From: a virus
Virus record (IMG/VR): IMGVR_UViG_3300017951_000062
Location: 1 to 32,192 of that record
Reading direction: 5' to 3' (one strand)
DNA length: 32,192 nt
A model generated the notes under the pieces. That model ran no database searches, had not been told where the DNA came from, and was given only the letters and a program-made list of their open reading frames with translations. The stretch's first letter is position 1, and every line of letters starts with the position of its first letter. Below, piece by piece: positions 1 through 6,991 of this stretch. Position numbers and translations under genes: made by a program.

Positions 1-1
1 T

Positions 2-124
2 TACATTGATATGCATCAAGCAATATCAAGTTCTCTTGCCATTGCAAGAAAAAAGATAATGGAAAAAACAACAATATCAAAATGGATGCAAAGAAAATGG
101 AAAAGAGAAAAAGTAGAGTCATAA
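2..124 (+). CDS. C-terminal end of an unidentified protein (partial)
   Basis: An open frame enters from the left edge and stops at TAA 122-124. It encodes about 40 residues, YIDMHQAISS then a lysine- and arginine-rich tail ending KWKREKVES. The helical, basic tail does not let me name a family. It overlaps the start of the next gene by about 43 bases, an overlap longer than is usual in this genome, so either the next gene starts later or the two are translationally coupled. Only the last residues are visible, so no function is proposed. Confidence 0.5.
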   Translation, partial: YIDMHQAISSSLAIARKKIMEKTTISKWMQRKWKREKVES

Positions 125-465
125 TTGTTGGAATAAACCCTAGTGGAGGAAATCCTAAAAAGGTTTCTAAGACTATGCAAAAGTTATATAAATGGGTTGA
201 AGAAGTTGGTATTCAATATTTTTCATTTATGAATACTTTTAATGAAATAGGGGTTTACAAGAGCAGTAAAATAGATTATAATGGTCTATTATGTTGTAAA
301 GACTACGATAAAGTAGTCGCATTGGGTGGATTTGTTTCGAAGGCATTAGATAAAATAAATGTAGATCATTTTATGATGCCTCATCCAAGTCCTTTAAATC
401 GTAAATTAAATTCTAAAGTATTTGAGAAAAAATGTTTGAAAAAGTTATGGAAGTATCTGAATTAG
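82..465 (+). CDS. Small uracil-DNA-glycosylase-fold protein
   Basis: A 127-residue protein with two motifs typical of the uracil-DNA glycosylase superfamily: GINPSGGN at residues 17-24 (the N-terminal G-x-N-P-S loop) and HPSPLNRKLN at 101-110 (the C-terminal HPSPLN loop). Family members excise uracil or related damaged bases, or are catalytically uncertain relatives. It is shorter than a typical glycosylase of about 200 residues, so activity is not assured. ATG 82 and ATG 97 are both possible starts and neither has a clear Shine-Dalgarno. It sits at the head of a run leading into clamp genes, fitting a role in DNA metabolism. The fold is fairly likely; the substrate is unknown. Confidence 0.6.
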   Translation: MDAKKMEKRKSRVIIVGINPSGGNPKKVSKTMQKLYKWVEEVGIQYFSFMNTFNEIGVYKSSKIDYNGLLCCKDYDKVVALGGFVSKALDKINVDHFMMPHPSPLNRKLNSKVFEKKCLKKLWKYLN

Positions 466-746
466 ATATAAATAAAATAAGTTATAAATTTAGTGAAGAT
501 GTGTTTATTAATGAAATACGTGATTACATCGATTCGACATACTCACAACACTACTCCACTGAGAAATATCAAGCAACAGACATGATTATCGATGCAGGCC
601 ATGGGACCGGTTTTTGTATGGGTAATATTATGAAGTATGCAAAACGATATGGTAAAAAGAAAGGTGAAGCGCGAAAAGATCTAATGAAGATAATTCATTA
701 TGCGATTATCCAATTACATAATCATGACCAGAAAGGGAATATATAA
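432..746 (+). CDS. DUF3310-like phage protein
   Basis: A 104-residue protein whose second half matches the DUF3310 pattern: a YQATDMI segment, then GFCMGNIMKYAKRYGKKKG, then a DLMKIIHYAI helix. DUF3310 proteins are common in phages and are often labelled nucleotide kinase without good evidence. The gene overlaps the preceding one by 34 bases and its stop overlaps the next start (taATG), consistent with one polycistronic message. ATG 447 is an alternative start. I assign the family from the GN-KY-RY and DL-K pattern; biochemical function is unknown. Confidence 0.7.
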   Translation: MFEKVMEVSELDINKISYKFSEDVFINEIRDYIDSTYSQHYSTEKYQATDMIIDAGHGTGFCMGNIMKYAKRYGKKKGEARKDLMKIIHYAIIQLHNHDQKGNI

Positions 747-1612
747 TGCAGATTAAAATACCAGTAGAAGAATTAAAAAAGAAAAAATTATTTGTTGCAA
801 CACCAATGTATGGTGGTATGTGTGCAGGAATGTATACACGTTCAATTGCAGATCTATCTGCTTTATGTAAACATTATGGAATACAATTACAGTTGTATTA
901 TCTTTTTAATGAATCACTCATTACAAGAGCAAGAAATTATTGTTGTGATGAATTCTTAAGAAGTGATTGTACACATATGATGTTTATCGATTCTGATATT
1001 GGATTTAATCCACATGATATTATTGCAATGTTAGCTATGCAAACAGATGAAAGTGAATATGATATTATCTGTGGTCCATATCCTAAGAAATGTATATCTT
1101 GGGAAAAGATTGTACAAGCTGTAAACTTAGGAAAAGCAGACGAAGATCCTGAAAAGTTATCAGCATATGTTGGTGATTATGTCTTTAATCCTGCAGAAGG
1201 AGCAAAAGAAATTCAGTTGAATAAACCTGCAAAAGTTCGTGAAGGTGGTACTGGATTTATGATGATTAGACGTGCAACATTTGCTTTGTATGATAAGAAG
1301 TTTCCAGAACAAAGTTATAAACCAGATCATGTAAGAACTGAAGCGTTTGATGGTTCAAGAGAAATCATGGCATACTTTGATTGTATTATTGATCCAGAAT
1401 CTAAACGTTATCTTTCTGAAGATTACATGTTCTGTTATAATATTTGGAAAGCCGGTGGTAAAGTTTGGTTATTACCATGGGTTAGATTACAACACGTTGG
1501 TAGTTATGTATTTGGTGGTTCTCTTGTAGATATCGCTCAGATTGGTGCATCTGCTACTGCTGATGGTGGTCTTCTTAAAAATATTCGTGAAAAGAAGAAA
1601 ACTAAAAAATAA
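746..1612 (+). CDS. Family 2-like glycosyltransferase
   Basis: A 288-residue protein with a GT-A type start (LFVATPMYGGMCAGM, residues 15-29), a segment NESLITRARNYC, and the metal-binding DxD-like motif FIDSDIGF at about residues 80-87. A later block, KVREGGTGFMMIRR, followed by SEDYMFCYNIWKAGG fits an acceptor and base region. Such proteins occur in many T4-like marine phages near replication genes. Likely roles are glycosylation of DNA, virion or host surface sugars; nothing here identifies the donor or acceptor. The start overlaps the previous stop by one base. Function call is moderate, GT-A fold fairly secure. Confidence 0.7.
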   Translation: MQIKIPVEELKKKKLFVATPMYGGMCAGMYTRSIADLSALCKHYGIQLQLYYLFNESLITRARNYCCDEFLRSDCTHMMFIDSDIGFNPHDIIAMLAMQTDESEYDIICGPYPKKCISWEKIVQAVNLGKADEDPEKLSAYVGDYVFNPAEGAKEIQLNKPAKVREGGTGFMMIRRATFALYDKKFPEQSYKPDHVRTEAFDGSREIMAYFDCIIDPESKRYLSEDYMFCYNIWKAGGKVWLLPWVRLQHVGSYVFGGSLVDIAQIGASATADGGLLKNIREKKKTKK

Positions 1613-1613
1613 G

Positions 1614-1642
1614 TTTACACCAAGCTTATTTCAATATATAAT
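1614..1642 (+). promoter_or_regulatory. Sigma70-type promoter for the clamp operon
   Basis: TTTACA at 1614-1619 and TATAAT at 1637-1642 are separated by exactly 17 bases. Five of six -35 bases and all six -10 bases match the bacterial consensus, and an A-rich stretch lies just upstream. The predicted start site near 1649 gives a short leader containing GGAG before ATG 1666. This should be read by unmodified host RNA polymerase. Confidence 0.8.
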
Positions 1643-1665
1643 GTATTTTTGTAATGGAGAAAACT

Positions 1666-2316
1666 ATGAAACTTGATTCCCGTATGTTATCGATACTTAA
1701 AAACTTTTCGATGATTAATCCATCGATTCAATTTAAGGAAGGTAAAAAGTTATCGACAATCTCGCCAAGTAAAACGCTGATGGCAACAGCAACTTTAACA
1801 AATGATATTCCTAAGGAATTTGCAATCTATGATTTATCTGAATTCCTTGGTGCATTATCATTATTCGAAGATCCTGAAATTGATTTACATGATAATAGTA
1901 TGACAATCAAATCAGGTAAAAGTAGAATCGATTATGTATATGCAAGTCCTGAAACAATCGTTTCTGCACCATCAAAGAAAATTGAATTACCAGATCCAGT
2001 TTATACCTTTACACTTACTGCTGAAGTATTTTCTAAAGCATTAAGAGGTTTAGGTATATTCAAACTTCCTGAAATTGAAGTTAAATGTTCTGGTGGTGAA
2101 GTCACAATAAGTGCTACAGATTCAAAAAACAAAACTGGTCATTTGTATAGTGAAGTTGTAGGTACTCATGATAAAGACTTTAATGCAATATTTCGTGCAG
2201 AAAACTTAAAACTTTTAAGTGGTGATTATGAAGTACAAATTTGTAAAGGACTTGCTAAATTCACAGGTAGTGATATAGAGTATTATATAGCAGTTGAAGC
2301 AACTTCAAATCTTTAG
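1666..2316 (+). CDS. 45: Sliding clamp gp45
   Basis: A 216-residue protein resembling T4 gp45 along its whole length: MKLDSRMLSILKNFSMINPS at the start (T4 has MKLSKDTTALLKNFATINSG), then AIYDLSEFLGALSL near residues 55-70, and an ending YYIAVEATSNL like T4 YVVALEADS. gp45 forms a trimeric ring that tethers DNA polymerase; in T4 it is also the moving activator of late transcription. I chose ATG 1666 over ATG 1654 because GGAG 1656-1659 sits 6 bases before it and because T4 gp45 begins MKL. It heads the 45-44-62-regA block behind a strong promoter. Confidence 0.95.
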   Translation: MKLDSRMLSILKNFSMINPSIQFKEGKKLSTISPSKTLMATATLTNDIPKEFAIYDLSEFLGALSLFEDPEIDLHDNSMTIKSGKSRIDYVYASPETIVSAPSKKIELPDPVYTFTLTAEVFSKALRGLGIFKLPEIEVKCSGGEVTISATDSKNKTGHLYSEVVGTHDKDFNAIFRAENLKLLSGDYEVQICKGLAKFTGSDIEYYIAVEATSNL

Positions 2317-2325
2317 GAGGGGCTT

Positions 2326-3264
2326 ATGAATGACCAGTTTTTATGGGTTGAAAAATATCGACCTAAGACTATTAGTGATACTATATTGCCAAAAGAATTA
2401 AGTAAAGTATTTCAACAGTTTGTACAACAAAAGAATATTCCAAATCTACTTCTTTGTGGTAGAGCTGGTATTGGTAAAACAACCGTTGCACGCGCAATGC
2501 TGGAACAATTGGGTTGTGATTATATCATAATTAATGGTTCTATGAACGGGAACATAGACACATTAAGAATTGAGATTAGAAATTTTGCATCGACTGTCTC
2601 TCTTTCTGGTGGAAGAAAGTATGTTATCCTTGATGAGGCTGACTACTTAAACGCAAATTCTACTCAACCAGCTCTCCGCAACTTTATGGAAGAATATTCT
2701 AAAAATTGTGGTTTTATTCTTACATGTAATTTTAAAAACAAAATTATTGAACCACTTCATTCTCGATGTTCTGTTGTTGAATTTAATTTACCAAAGAATG
2801 AAAGACCAAAGATTGCATCTGAGTTTTTCAAAAGAACAAAAGATATTTTAGAAAAAGAAAATATTGAATATAACGAAAAAGCTGTAGTTGCATTCATTCA
2901 AAAGTATTTTCCTGATTGGAGAAGAATAATAAATGAATTGCAACGTTATAGTGCAACTGGTAAAATTGATAGTGGTATTCTTACAGATCTTGAAGGTGCA
3001 TCAATAAAAGGTGTACTCAATGATATGAAAGAAAAGAATTTTACAAGTGTTCGTAAATGGGTTGGAGAAAATTCTGATTATGATCAGGCAACTTTCTTCA
3101 GAAAATTATATGATACTGCAACGGTGTTTTTAAAGCCATCATCAGTACCACAACTCGTATTGATACTTGCTAAATATCAATATCAAGCGGCATTTGTTGC
3201 AGATCAGGAAATTAATATTGCTGCATGTTTAACAGAAATTATGGTGCAGTGCGAATTTAAATAG
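2326..3264 (+). CDS. 44: Clamp loader ATPase large subunit gp44
   Basis: A 312-residue AAA+ ATPase matching T4 gp44. Walker A is GRAGIGKT at residues 45-52, Walker B with sensor is YVILDEADYL near 98-107, and the arginine-finger SRC motif lies in PLHSRCSVVEF. The N-terminal FLWVEKYRPKTISD is the usual clamp-loader opening. It loads gp45 on primer-template DNA together with gp62. The ribosome binding site AGGAGG lies just before ATG 2326. In T4, gene 62 follows directly; here about 1.4 kb with two peroxiredoxins intervenes. Confidence 0.95.
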   Translation: MNDQFLWVEKYRPKTISDTILPKELSKVFQQFVQQKNIPNLLLCGRAGIGKTTVARAMLEQLGCDYIIINGSMNGNIDTLRIEIRNFASTVSLSGGRKYVILDEADYLNANSTQPALRNFMEEYSKNCGFILTCNFKNKIIEPLHSRCSVVEFNLPKNERPKIASEFFKRTKDILEKENIEYNEKAVVAFIQKYFPDWRRIINELQRYSATGKIDSGILTDLEGASIKGVLNDMKEKNFTSVRKWVGENSDYDQATFFRKLYDTATVFLKPSSVPQLVLILAKYQYQAAFVADQEINIAACLTEIMVQCEFK

Positions 3265-3272
3265 GAGGTAAA

Positions 3273-3875
3273 ATGGAAAAAGAAAATGATTTATCTACAC
3301 CAGCAGCATGGCCATTTCCGGTTTCAGGTGTAAAAAGAGAAGGACAAGAAGTTCCTGATGTTACATTTAAAACACGAGTAAGAGATGAAAGTGTTGAAGG
3401 TGAAAATCCATATCGCTGGCAAGATGTAACTACAGCAGATTACTTTGCAAATAAGAAAGTAGTTTTATTTAGTTTGCCAGGTGCATTTACACCAACATGT
3501 TCTGCTTATCAATTACCTGGTTTTGAAAGATTAGCATCATCATTTAAAGATGAAGGTATTGATGAGATCTATTGTATTTCTGTTAATGATGCATTTGTTA
3601 TGAATCAATGGGCACAGAAGCTTGAAGTTAAAAATGTTAAGATGATTCCTGATGGATCTGGTGTGTTTACTACAGAAATGGGAATGATGGTAAAGAAGGA
3701 TAATCTTGGTTTTGGTGAAAGATCTTGGAGATATGCTATGATTGTAAATGACTGTGTTATCGAGAAGATGTTTGTTGAACCTGGTAAAGAAGATAATCAT
3801 GAAGAAGATCCATATGGTGTCTCAAGTCCTGAGAATGTCATGAAATATATTCACGAACAAATAGAGGTAAATTAA
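3273..3875 (+). CDS. Prx5-type peroxiredoxin (first copy)
   Basis: A 200-residue thioredoxin-fold peroxidase. The signature LPGAFTPTC places the peroxidatic cysteine at residue 76, preceded by KKVVLFS. Downstream ISVNDAFVMNQWA and RSWRYAMIVND fit the Prx5/AHP1 class, which reduces hydrogen peroxide and organic peroxides using glutathione or thioredoxin. An N-terminal extension of about 25 residues and a C-terminal extension ending SSPENVMKYIHEQ are longer than in typical Prx5 proteins. AGGAGG precedes the ATG. It lies between gp44 and gp62 with its paralogue next door, so it is co-transcribed with replication genes. Confidence 0.85.
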   Translation: MEKENDLSTPAAWPFPVSGVKREGQEVPDVTFKTRVRDESVEGENPYRWQDVTTADYFANKKVVLFSLPGAFTPTCSAYQLPGFERLASSFKDEGIDEIYCISVNDAFVMNQWAQKLEVKNVKMIPDGSGVFTTEMGMMVKKDNLGFGERSWRYAMIVNDCVIEKMFVEPGKEDNHEEDPYGVSSPENVMKYIHEQIEVN

Positions 3876-3876
3876 T

Positions 3877-4467
3877 ATGACTGTCATAGTTGAAGATAGA
3901 CTTTCTATGGAAAATATGTATGCCCCTCCAACAGAGTATATCGATAATATAAAAGTGTGGTATGAAGATGAAGAACAGGAAGATGGTACTACTGTTCAAA
4001 TGAGACGTATAGACTCAAGAGCAAGAAATACTTCAGAAGATTTTGAAAATAAAAAGGTTGTTGTTTTCAGTTTACCTGGAGCATTTACTCCAACTTGTAC
4101 CACATTACATGTTCCTCAATATGATGAGATGGCACCACAGTTTACAGATTACGGTGTAGATGATATAATATGTGTATCAGTGAATGATAGATATGTTATG
4201 AGCTATTGGTGGGAATTCTTAGGTGTTAAAAATCTTAGATACATAGCAGATGCTAATGGTGATTTTACTGCAGGTATGGGAATGTTAATGAGTTTTAGGG
4301 CTGGATTTTATGGTCATAGATCTTGGAGATATGCTATGGTAGTTGAGAATGGCATAATCAAAAAAGTTTTTGAAGAACCAGGAAAGAAGCATGACCCTAT
4401 AGATGACCCTTATGAAGTATCATCCCCAGAAAACGTTTTAAATTGGTTAAAGGATCAAGTTGCATGA
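3877..4467 (+). CDS. Prx5-type peroxiredoxin (second copy)
   Basis: A 196-residue paralogue of the preceding gene. LPGAFTPTC puts the peroxidatic cysteine at residue 74; SVNDRYVMSYW, RSWRYAMVVENG, EEPGKK and SSPENVLNWLKDQ align with the first copy. The N-terminus differs (MTVIVEDRLSMENMY), so the pair has diverged beyond a recent duplication. Spacing to the upstream gene is one base and the stop overlaps the next ATG (ATGA), indicating tight operon coupling. The two copies may form a heteromer or act on different peroxides; this is inference. Confidence 0.85.
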   Translation: MTVIVEDRLSMENMYAPPTEYIDNIKVWYEDEEQEDGTTVQMRRIDSRARNTSEDFENKKVVVFSLPGAFTPTCTTLHVPQYDEMAPQFTDYGVDDIICVSVNDRYVMSYWWEFLGVKNLRYIADANGDFTAGMGMLMSFRAGFYGHRSWRYAMVVENGIIKKVFEEPGKKHDPIDDPYEVSSPENVLNWLKDQVA

Positions 4468-4655
4468 TGAAAGTAATGGAAGATATAAGTAAATTTTGGA
4501 GTGACGATGAAAAGACAAGAGCAGAAGTAACTTATTATTGTCATAGTAAAGAATACACAGTTCAAGTTTTTCATGAATGTGTACATCGAATAACTAAACA
4601 TTTTAAAAGTTTAAGTGCTGCTTCTCATTTTGCAGAAGATCAAGTAAGAAAATGA
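4464..4655 (+). CDS. Small unknown protein between prx and 62
   Basis: A 63-residue protein starting MMKVMEDISKFWSDDEKTR, with a central VTYYCHSKEYTVQVF beta-rich stretch and a C-terminal helix SLSAASHFAEDQV. The start overlaps the peroxiredoxin stop (ATGA) and its end overlaps the gp62 start by four bases, so it is translationally coupled on both sides. ATG 4467 and ATG 4476 are alternative starts. I do not recognise a family. The beta-beta-helix layout resembles small double-stranded-RNA-binding-like or AP2-like folds, but this is only a guess from secondary structure. Confidence 0.6.
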   Translation: MMKVMEDISKFWSDDEKTRAEVTYYCHSKEYTVQVFHECVHRITKHFKSLSAASHFAEDQVRK

Positions 4656-5032
4656 ATCCATTTAACTTTATTAATTCTATTAATTCTACAAAGAAGGATC
4701 TTATAAAAGAGGATCCTTCTCTAGAAAAAGCATATAATCCATTTATTGCTAATCGTGCATTATCGTATTTTACAGATACTATTATGCATGCAAACAAAAT
4801 GAATTCATTATCACATATAGATAATGCTCTTCAATACTCATATTTAATAAATATCATTAGACCTGCTAAGAGATTTTCAAAGTGGGCTAAAAAGGTAGAT
4901 GACCCTAATCTAGAAGTAGTAAAATTATATTATGGTTATAATGATAAGAATGCTAAAATTGCTCTATCACTACTAAGTAAAAAACAACTACAAATAATAA
5001 AAGAAAAAATGGAGTATGGTGGTAAAAAATGA
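4652..5032 (+). CDS. 62: Clamp loader small subunit gp62
   Basis: A 126-residue protein that opens MNPFNFINSINSTKKDLIKE and contains AYNPFIANRALSYFTDTI and ALQYSYLINIIRPAKRFSKW. These are the hallmarks of gp62 in marine T4-like phages, which is shorter than the 187-residue T4 protein. It is the non-ATPase partner of gp44 in the clamp loader. Position immediately before regA, as in T4, supports the call. Starts and stops overlap both neighbours, fitting the coupled translation known for T4 44-62. Confidence 0.9.
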   Translation: MNPFNFINSINSTKKDLIKEDPSLEKAYNPFIANRALSYFTDTIMHANKMNSLSHIDNALQYSYLINIIRPAKRFSKWAKKVDDPNLEVVKLYYGYNDKNAKIALSLLSKKQLQIIKEKMEYGGKK

Positions 5033-5421
5033 GTATTATTGAACAATTAGTAGAAGTTACTATAAAAGAAAAAGATGACTTTTTAAAGATTCGTGAAACA
5101 CTTTCACGTATTGGTATTGCAGCAAAGAAAGAAAAAAAGTTGTATCAGTCTTGTCATATTTTACATAAGCAAGGAAAGTATTATATCGTTCATTTTAAAG
5201 AATTGTTTGCATTAGACGGAAAGTCAACAAACTTTTCAGATGAAGATATGGGAAGAAGAAATGCTATTGTTGCACTTTTAAAGGAATGGAATCTAATTGA
5301 CATCGTAAATCCTTCAGTGATTGAAAATCCTAAAGCATCACTAAACAACATTAAAATATTACAATTTGGTCAAAAAGACGAATGGGAGCTTTGCACCAAA
5401 TACAATATAGGCAGAAAATAG
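5029..5421 (+). CDS. regA: Translational repressor RegA
   Basis: A 130-residue protein with near-identity to T4 RegA in the core: LYQSCHILHKQGKYYIVHFKE at about residues 37-57 compares with LYQSCHILQKKGLYYIVHFKE in T4, and the tail KDEWELCTKYNIG parallels KHEWKLVPKYTIG. RegA binds start regions of early phage mRNAs, including its own and those of 44 and 45, blocking ribosome loading. The ATG overlaps the gp62 stop by four bases. It closes the clamp operon; a large inverted repeat follows. Confidence 0.95.
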   Translation: MSIIEQLVEVTIKEKDDFLKIRETLSRIGIAAKKEKKLYQSCHILHKQGKYYIVHFKELFALDGKSTNFSDEDMGRRNAIVALLKEWNLIDIVNPSVIENPKASLNNIKILQFGQKDEWELCTKYNIGRK

Positions 5422-5435
5422 CCTAAAAATAACCC

Positions 5436-5484
5436 TTTAAAATCAACTACTTAGGTATGATATTTCTAAGTTATTGATTCTAAA
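5436..5484. repeat. 19-base inverted repeat after regA
   Basis: TTTAAAATCAACTACTTAG at 5436-5454 is the exact reverse complement of the element found at 21691 and 26179. Eleven bases later CTAAGTTATTGATTCTAAA at 5466-5484 is a direct copy with 16 of 19 matches. The two arms can form a long AT-rich hairpin just after the regA stop, and the right arm is also the upstream element of a promoter module. It may act as a protein binding site, a weak terminator, or both. Confidence 0.7.
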
Positions 5485-5534
5485 GCGTTTTATTTTCAAA
5501 AAACTGTGTACTTTTTCGTAGATCTTGGTATAAT
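5466..5534 (+). promoter_or_regulatory. Repeated promoter module, copy A
   Basis: The element CTAAGTTATTGATTCTAAA (5466-5484) is followed after 22 bases by TGTACT (5507-5512) and after 16 more by TATAAT (5529-5534), which is extended by an upstream TGG. The same order and spacing recur at 21691-21761 and 26179-26248. It would start transcription near 5541, upstream of the small-gene cluster beginning at 5566. The conserved upstream element suggests a dedicated activator or repressor. Confidence 0.75.
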
Positions 5535-5565
5535 AGTATTATAGATTAAATATTACGGAGACAGT

Positions 5566-5874
5566 ATGATCGAGTTAGAAAGATTCAAATCACCAAGCCA
5601 TGAAAGAAGTAGCTTTAAAGGTATTCATATTGGTTACTTAGATTCTGTTAAACAGATACTTGGTTGGGCACAATCTAAATATAGAATTCGTTACAGAGGA
5701 CCAAGACAAGATGCTTCTGCAGCGTATTGCCTCAAGAAAAACGCTAAATTTTTCTCAATTTACTTTACTGCTGATGCAGATAATCAACAACACCTTTGCG
5801 TTGAGATATCTCGATATCAACATGAAGCTCTTCATAGACACTACAGTGAGTTACGTGAAGGAGGGTGGATCTAA
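5566..5874 (+). CDS. Unknown small protein, first gene of the small-gene cluster
   Basis: A 102-residue soluble protein, MIELERFKSPSHERSSFKG at the start, with an alkaline middle (YRIRYRGPRQDASAAYC) and an aromatic/histidine-rich C-terminus (RYQHEALHRHYSEL). CGGAG lies just before the ATG, and promoter module A sits immediately upstream, so it is probably the first product of this unit. The alternation of basic and beta-prone segments suggests nucleic-acid contact, but I recognise no family. Its stop overlaps ATG 5874 of the downstream frame. Confidence 0.65.
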   Translation: MIELERFKSPSHERSSFKGIHIGYLDSVKQILGWAQSKYRIRYRGPRQDASAAYCLKKNAKFFSIYFTADADNQQHLCVEISRYQHEALHRHYSELREGGWI

Positions 5875-5900
5875 TGGATTTATTAAATAAGGAGACAACT

Positions 5901-6098
5901 ATGAACGTTAAAAAATTAGAGCTAAAACTTTCAGTACTTAGCTTGGCAATCAAGTCTATATATTCTGATTGTGAGTGTGAGCAGGAATTTATGGATAAAT
6001 GTTTAGATAATGAGTTAGTATCTAATCATTATACTACAGATCAACTCGTAAATATCTATAACGAGTTAAATTTTGAATTTACATCATCAATACACTAA
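5901..6098 (+). CDS. Unknown small protein
   Basis: A 65-residue acidic, mostly helical protein beginning MNVKKLELKLSVLSLAIKS and ending in TTDQLVNIYNELNFEF. I chose ATG 5901 because AAGGAG at 5889-5894 lies 6 bases before it. The in-frame ATG 5874, which overlaps the previous stop and has GGAGG upstream, would add nine residues and could also be used. It contains the pair CEC in the middle. No family recognised; presence in the early small-gene run suggests a host-interaction role, which is inference. Confidence 0.6.
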   Translation: MNVKKLELKLSVLSLAIKSIYSDCECEQEFMDKCLDNELVSNHYTTDQLVNIYNELNFEFTSSIH

Positions 6099-6109
6099 GG
6101 AGACATACC

Positions 6110-6211
6110 ATGGAAATTTTAAACTTTATCGTAGATACAATTATATATGGCCTTTTAGGTCTTGCAGTTGGAAGTTTTGTTTTACTTTTATTTAAGGATG
6201 AAAATTTATGA
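6110..6211 (+). CDS. 33-residue single-span membrane peptide
   Basis: A short frame with AAGGAG at 6097-6102 placed 7 bases before ATG 6110. The product MEILNFIVDTIIYGLLGLAV continues into a hydrophobic stretch ending LLLFKDENL, giving one membrane span with a short charged tail. The stop TGA overlaps the next start ATG at 6208. Good ribosome binding site and coupling support a real gene despite its length. Function unknown. Confidence 0.6.
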   Translation: MEILNFIVDTIIYGLLGLAVGSFVLLLFKDENL

Positions 6212-6387
6212 AATATAATATTGAGCAACAAGTGAGTGATCTTTTTTACAACAAGTTTCAAACAGCTGAAACTATTGCAAAGAAGTTAGAAGTTACTACT
6301 GATTATGTTAACAAAGTTGTTTCAAAAATTGATGACGATTTCAGTGGTGATACATGTGATTTTATGGGAGATTATTATGACTACTAA
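6208..6387 (+). CDS. Small helix-turn-helix protein
   Basis: A 59-residue protein. Residues 18-40, FQTAETIAKKLEVTT followed by DYVNKVVSK, read as a helix-turn-helix: first helix with AETIAKKL, a turn at EVT, and a recognition helix DYVNKVV. An acidic aromatic tail (DFSGDTCDFMGDYYDY) follows. Such small proteins can repress or activate phage promoters. The start overlaps the upstream stop; the last residues overlap the next gene. Being the only clear helix-turn-helix in the window, it is a candidate ligand for the repeated promoter element; that link is speculation. Confidence 0.6.
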   Translation: MKYNIEQQVSDLFYNKFQTAETIAKKLEVTTDYVNKVVSKIDDDFSGDTCDFMGDYYDY

Positions 6388-6568
6388 ATACTTAGCTAAA
6401 CCTAGAGGAAATTTCGGATATCCTGATAAGATATTTGATAATCCAAAAGATGCAATCAATTATGTTCGTGATTGTTGTATTGAAGTTATGCCACCTTTAA
6501 AAGGTACCGTAGCCGAACGACTTGAAGAGTATGGACATATTGACAAGATTGAAATTTTGAAAGGTTAA
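6377..6568 (+). CDS. Unknown small protein
   Basis: A 63-residue soluble protein beginning MTTKYLAKPRGNFGYPDKIF, with a central helix DNPKDAINYVRDCC and a C-terminal TVAERLEEYGHIDKIEIL. I chose ATG 6377 because GGAG lies 7 bases before it; the longer upstream frame has no ribosome binding site. It overlaps the end of the helix-turn-helix gene by 11 bases. The overall layout is of a small alpha/beta protein. No family recognised. Confidence 0.6.
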   Translation: MTTKYLAKPRGNFGYPDKIFDNPKDAINYVRDCCIEVMPPLKGTVAERLEEYGHIDKIEILKG

Positions 6569-6569
6569 T

Positions 6570-6818
6570 ATGGAAATCGATCACACAGGAGTTATTGATA
6601 CCATTCGAAATTTTGTAGACCAGTTACCTCACATTGGGGAAGCTGGTCTATTCAATCTTATGGTAGCAGTTGTTTTCATTTACATCTGTATTCGATTTTG
6701 TAAATGGATATTAATGGTACTAGGTATTATTTTTATATATCTTGCAATCACAGTGTATTTACCTACATTTAGTGTACAAGATAAACAATCACCTAGTAGT
6801 TATTCAAACAATATATAA
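6570..6818 (+). CDS. Unknown membrane protein
   Basis: An 82-residue protein with a soluble N-terminus (MEIDHTGVIDTIRNFVDQL) and two closely spaced hydrophobic spans from about residue 27 to 65 (FNLMVAVVFIYICI, then WILMVLGIIFIYLAI), followed by a polar tail. This is the profile of a small inner-membrane protein with two spans. It starts one base after the previous stop without a strong Shine-Dalgarno, so coupled translation is likely. Function unknown; early phage membrane peptides often modify host envelope or exclude other phages. Confidence 0.6.
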   Translation: MEIDHTGVIDTIRNFVDQLPHIGEAGLFNLMVAVVFIYICIRFCKWILMVLGIIFIYLAITVYLPTFSVQDKQSPSSYSNNI

Positions 6819-6828
6819 GGAGTTTATT

Positions 6829-6981
6829 ATGAAAGATTTATTTACAGCAATATCATTTCCTATTGGAATACTTGCAATTTTATTTAGTACAGCTACATTT
6901 TCATCAAATATTGATGTGGCTACATATTATCTACTATGTGGATTTATGATTATGTGGTTAGGTAGAGATATTCAAAAATAA
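6829..6981 (+). CDS. 50-residue membrane peptide
   Basis: AAGGAG at 6817-6822 lies 6 bases before ATG 6829. The product, MKDLFTAISFPIGILAILFS onward, contains two hydrophobic stretches separated by SSNIDVAT, and ends WLGRDIQK. Topology is a small hairpin in the inner membrane. The longer in-frame start upstream lacks a ribosome binding site. No family recognised. Confidence 0.6.
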   Translation: MKDLFTAISFPIGILAILFSTATFSSNIDVATYYLLCGFMIMWLGRDIQK

Positions 6982-6991
6982 TAAATAAATC

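Noticed and set aside
3540-3800. 86-codon minus-strand frame within the first peroxiredoxin
   Set aside because: Antisense shadow of a well-supported gene; no ribosome binding site and no family resemblance.
5408-5436. Divergent promoter from the reversed 19-base element
   Set aside because: At the expected spacing the minus strand has neither TGTACA nor a -10, and no gene is oriented that way.
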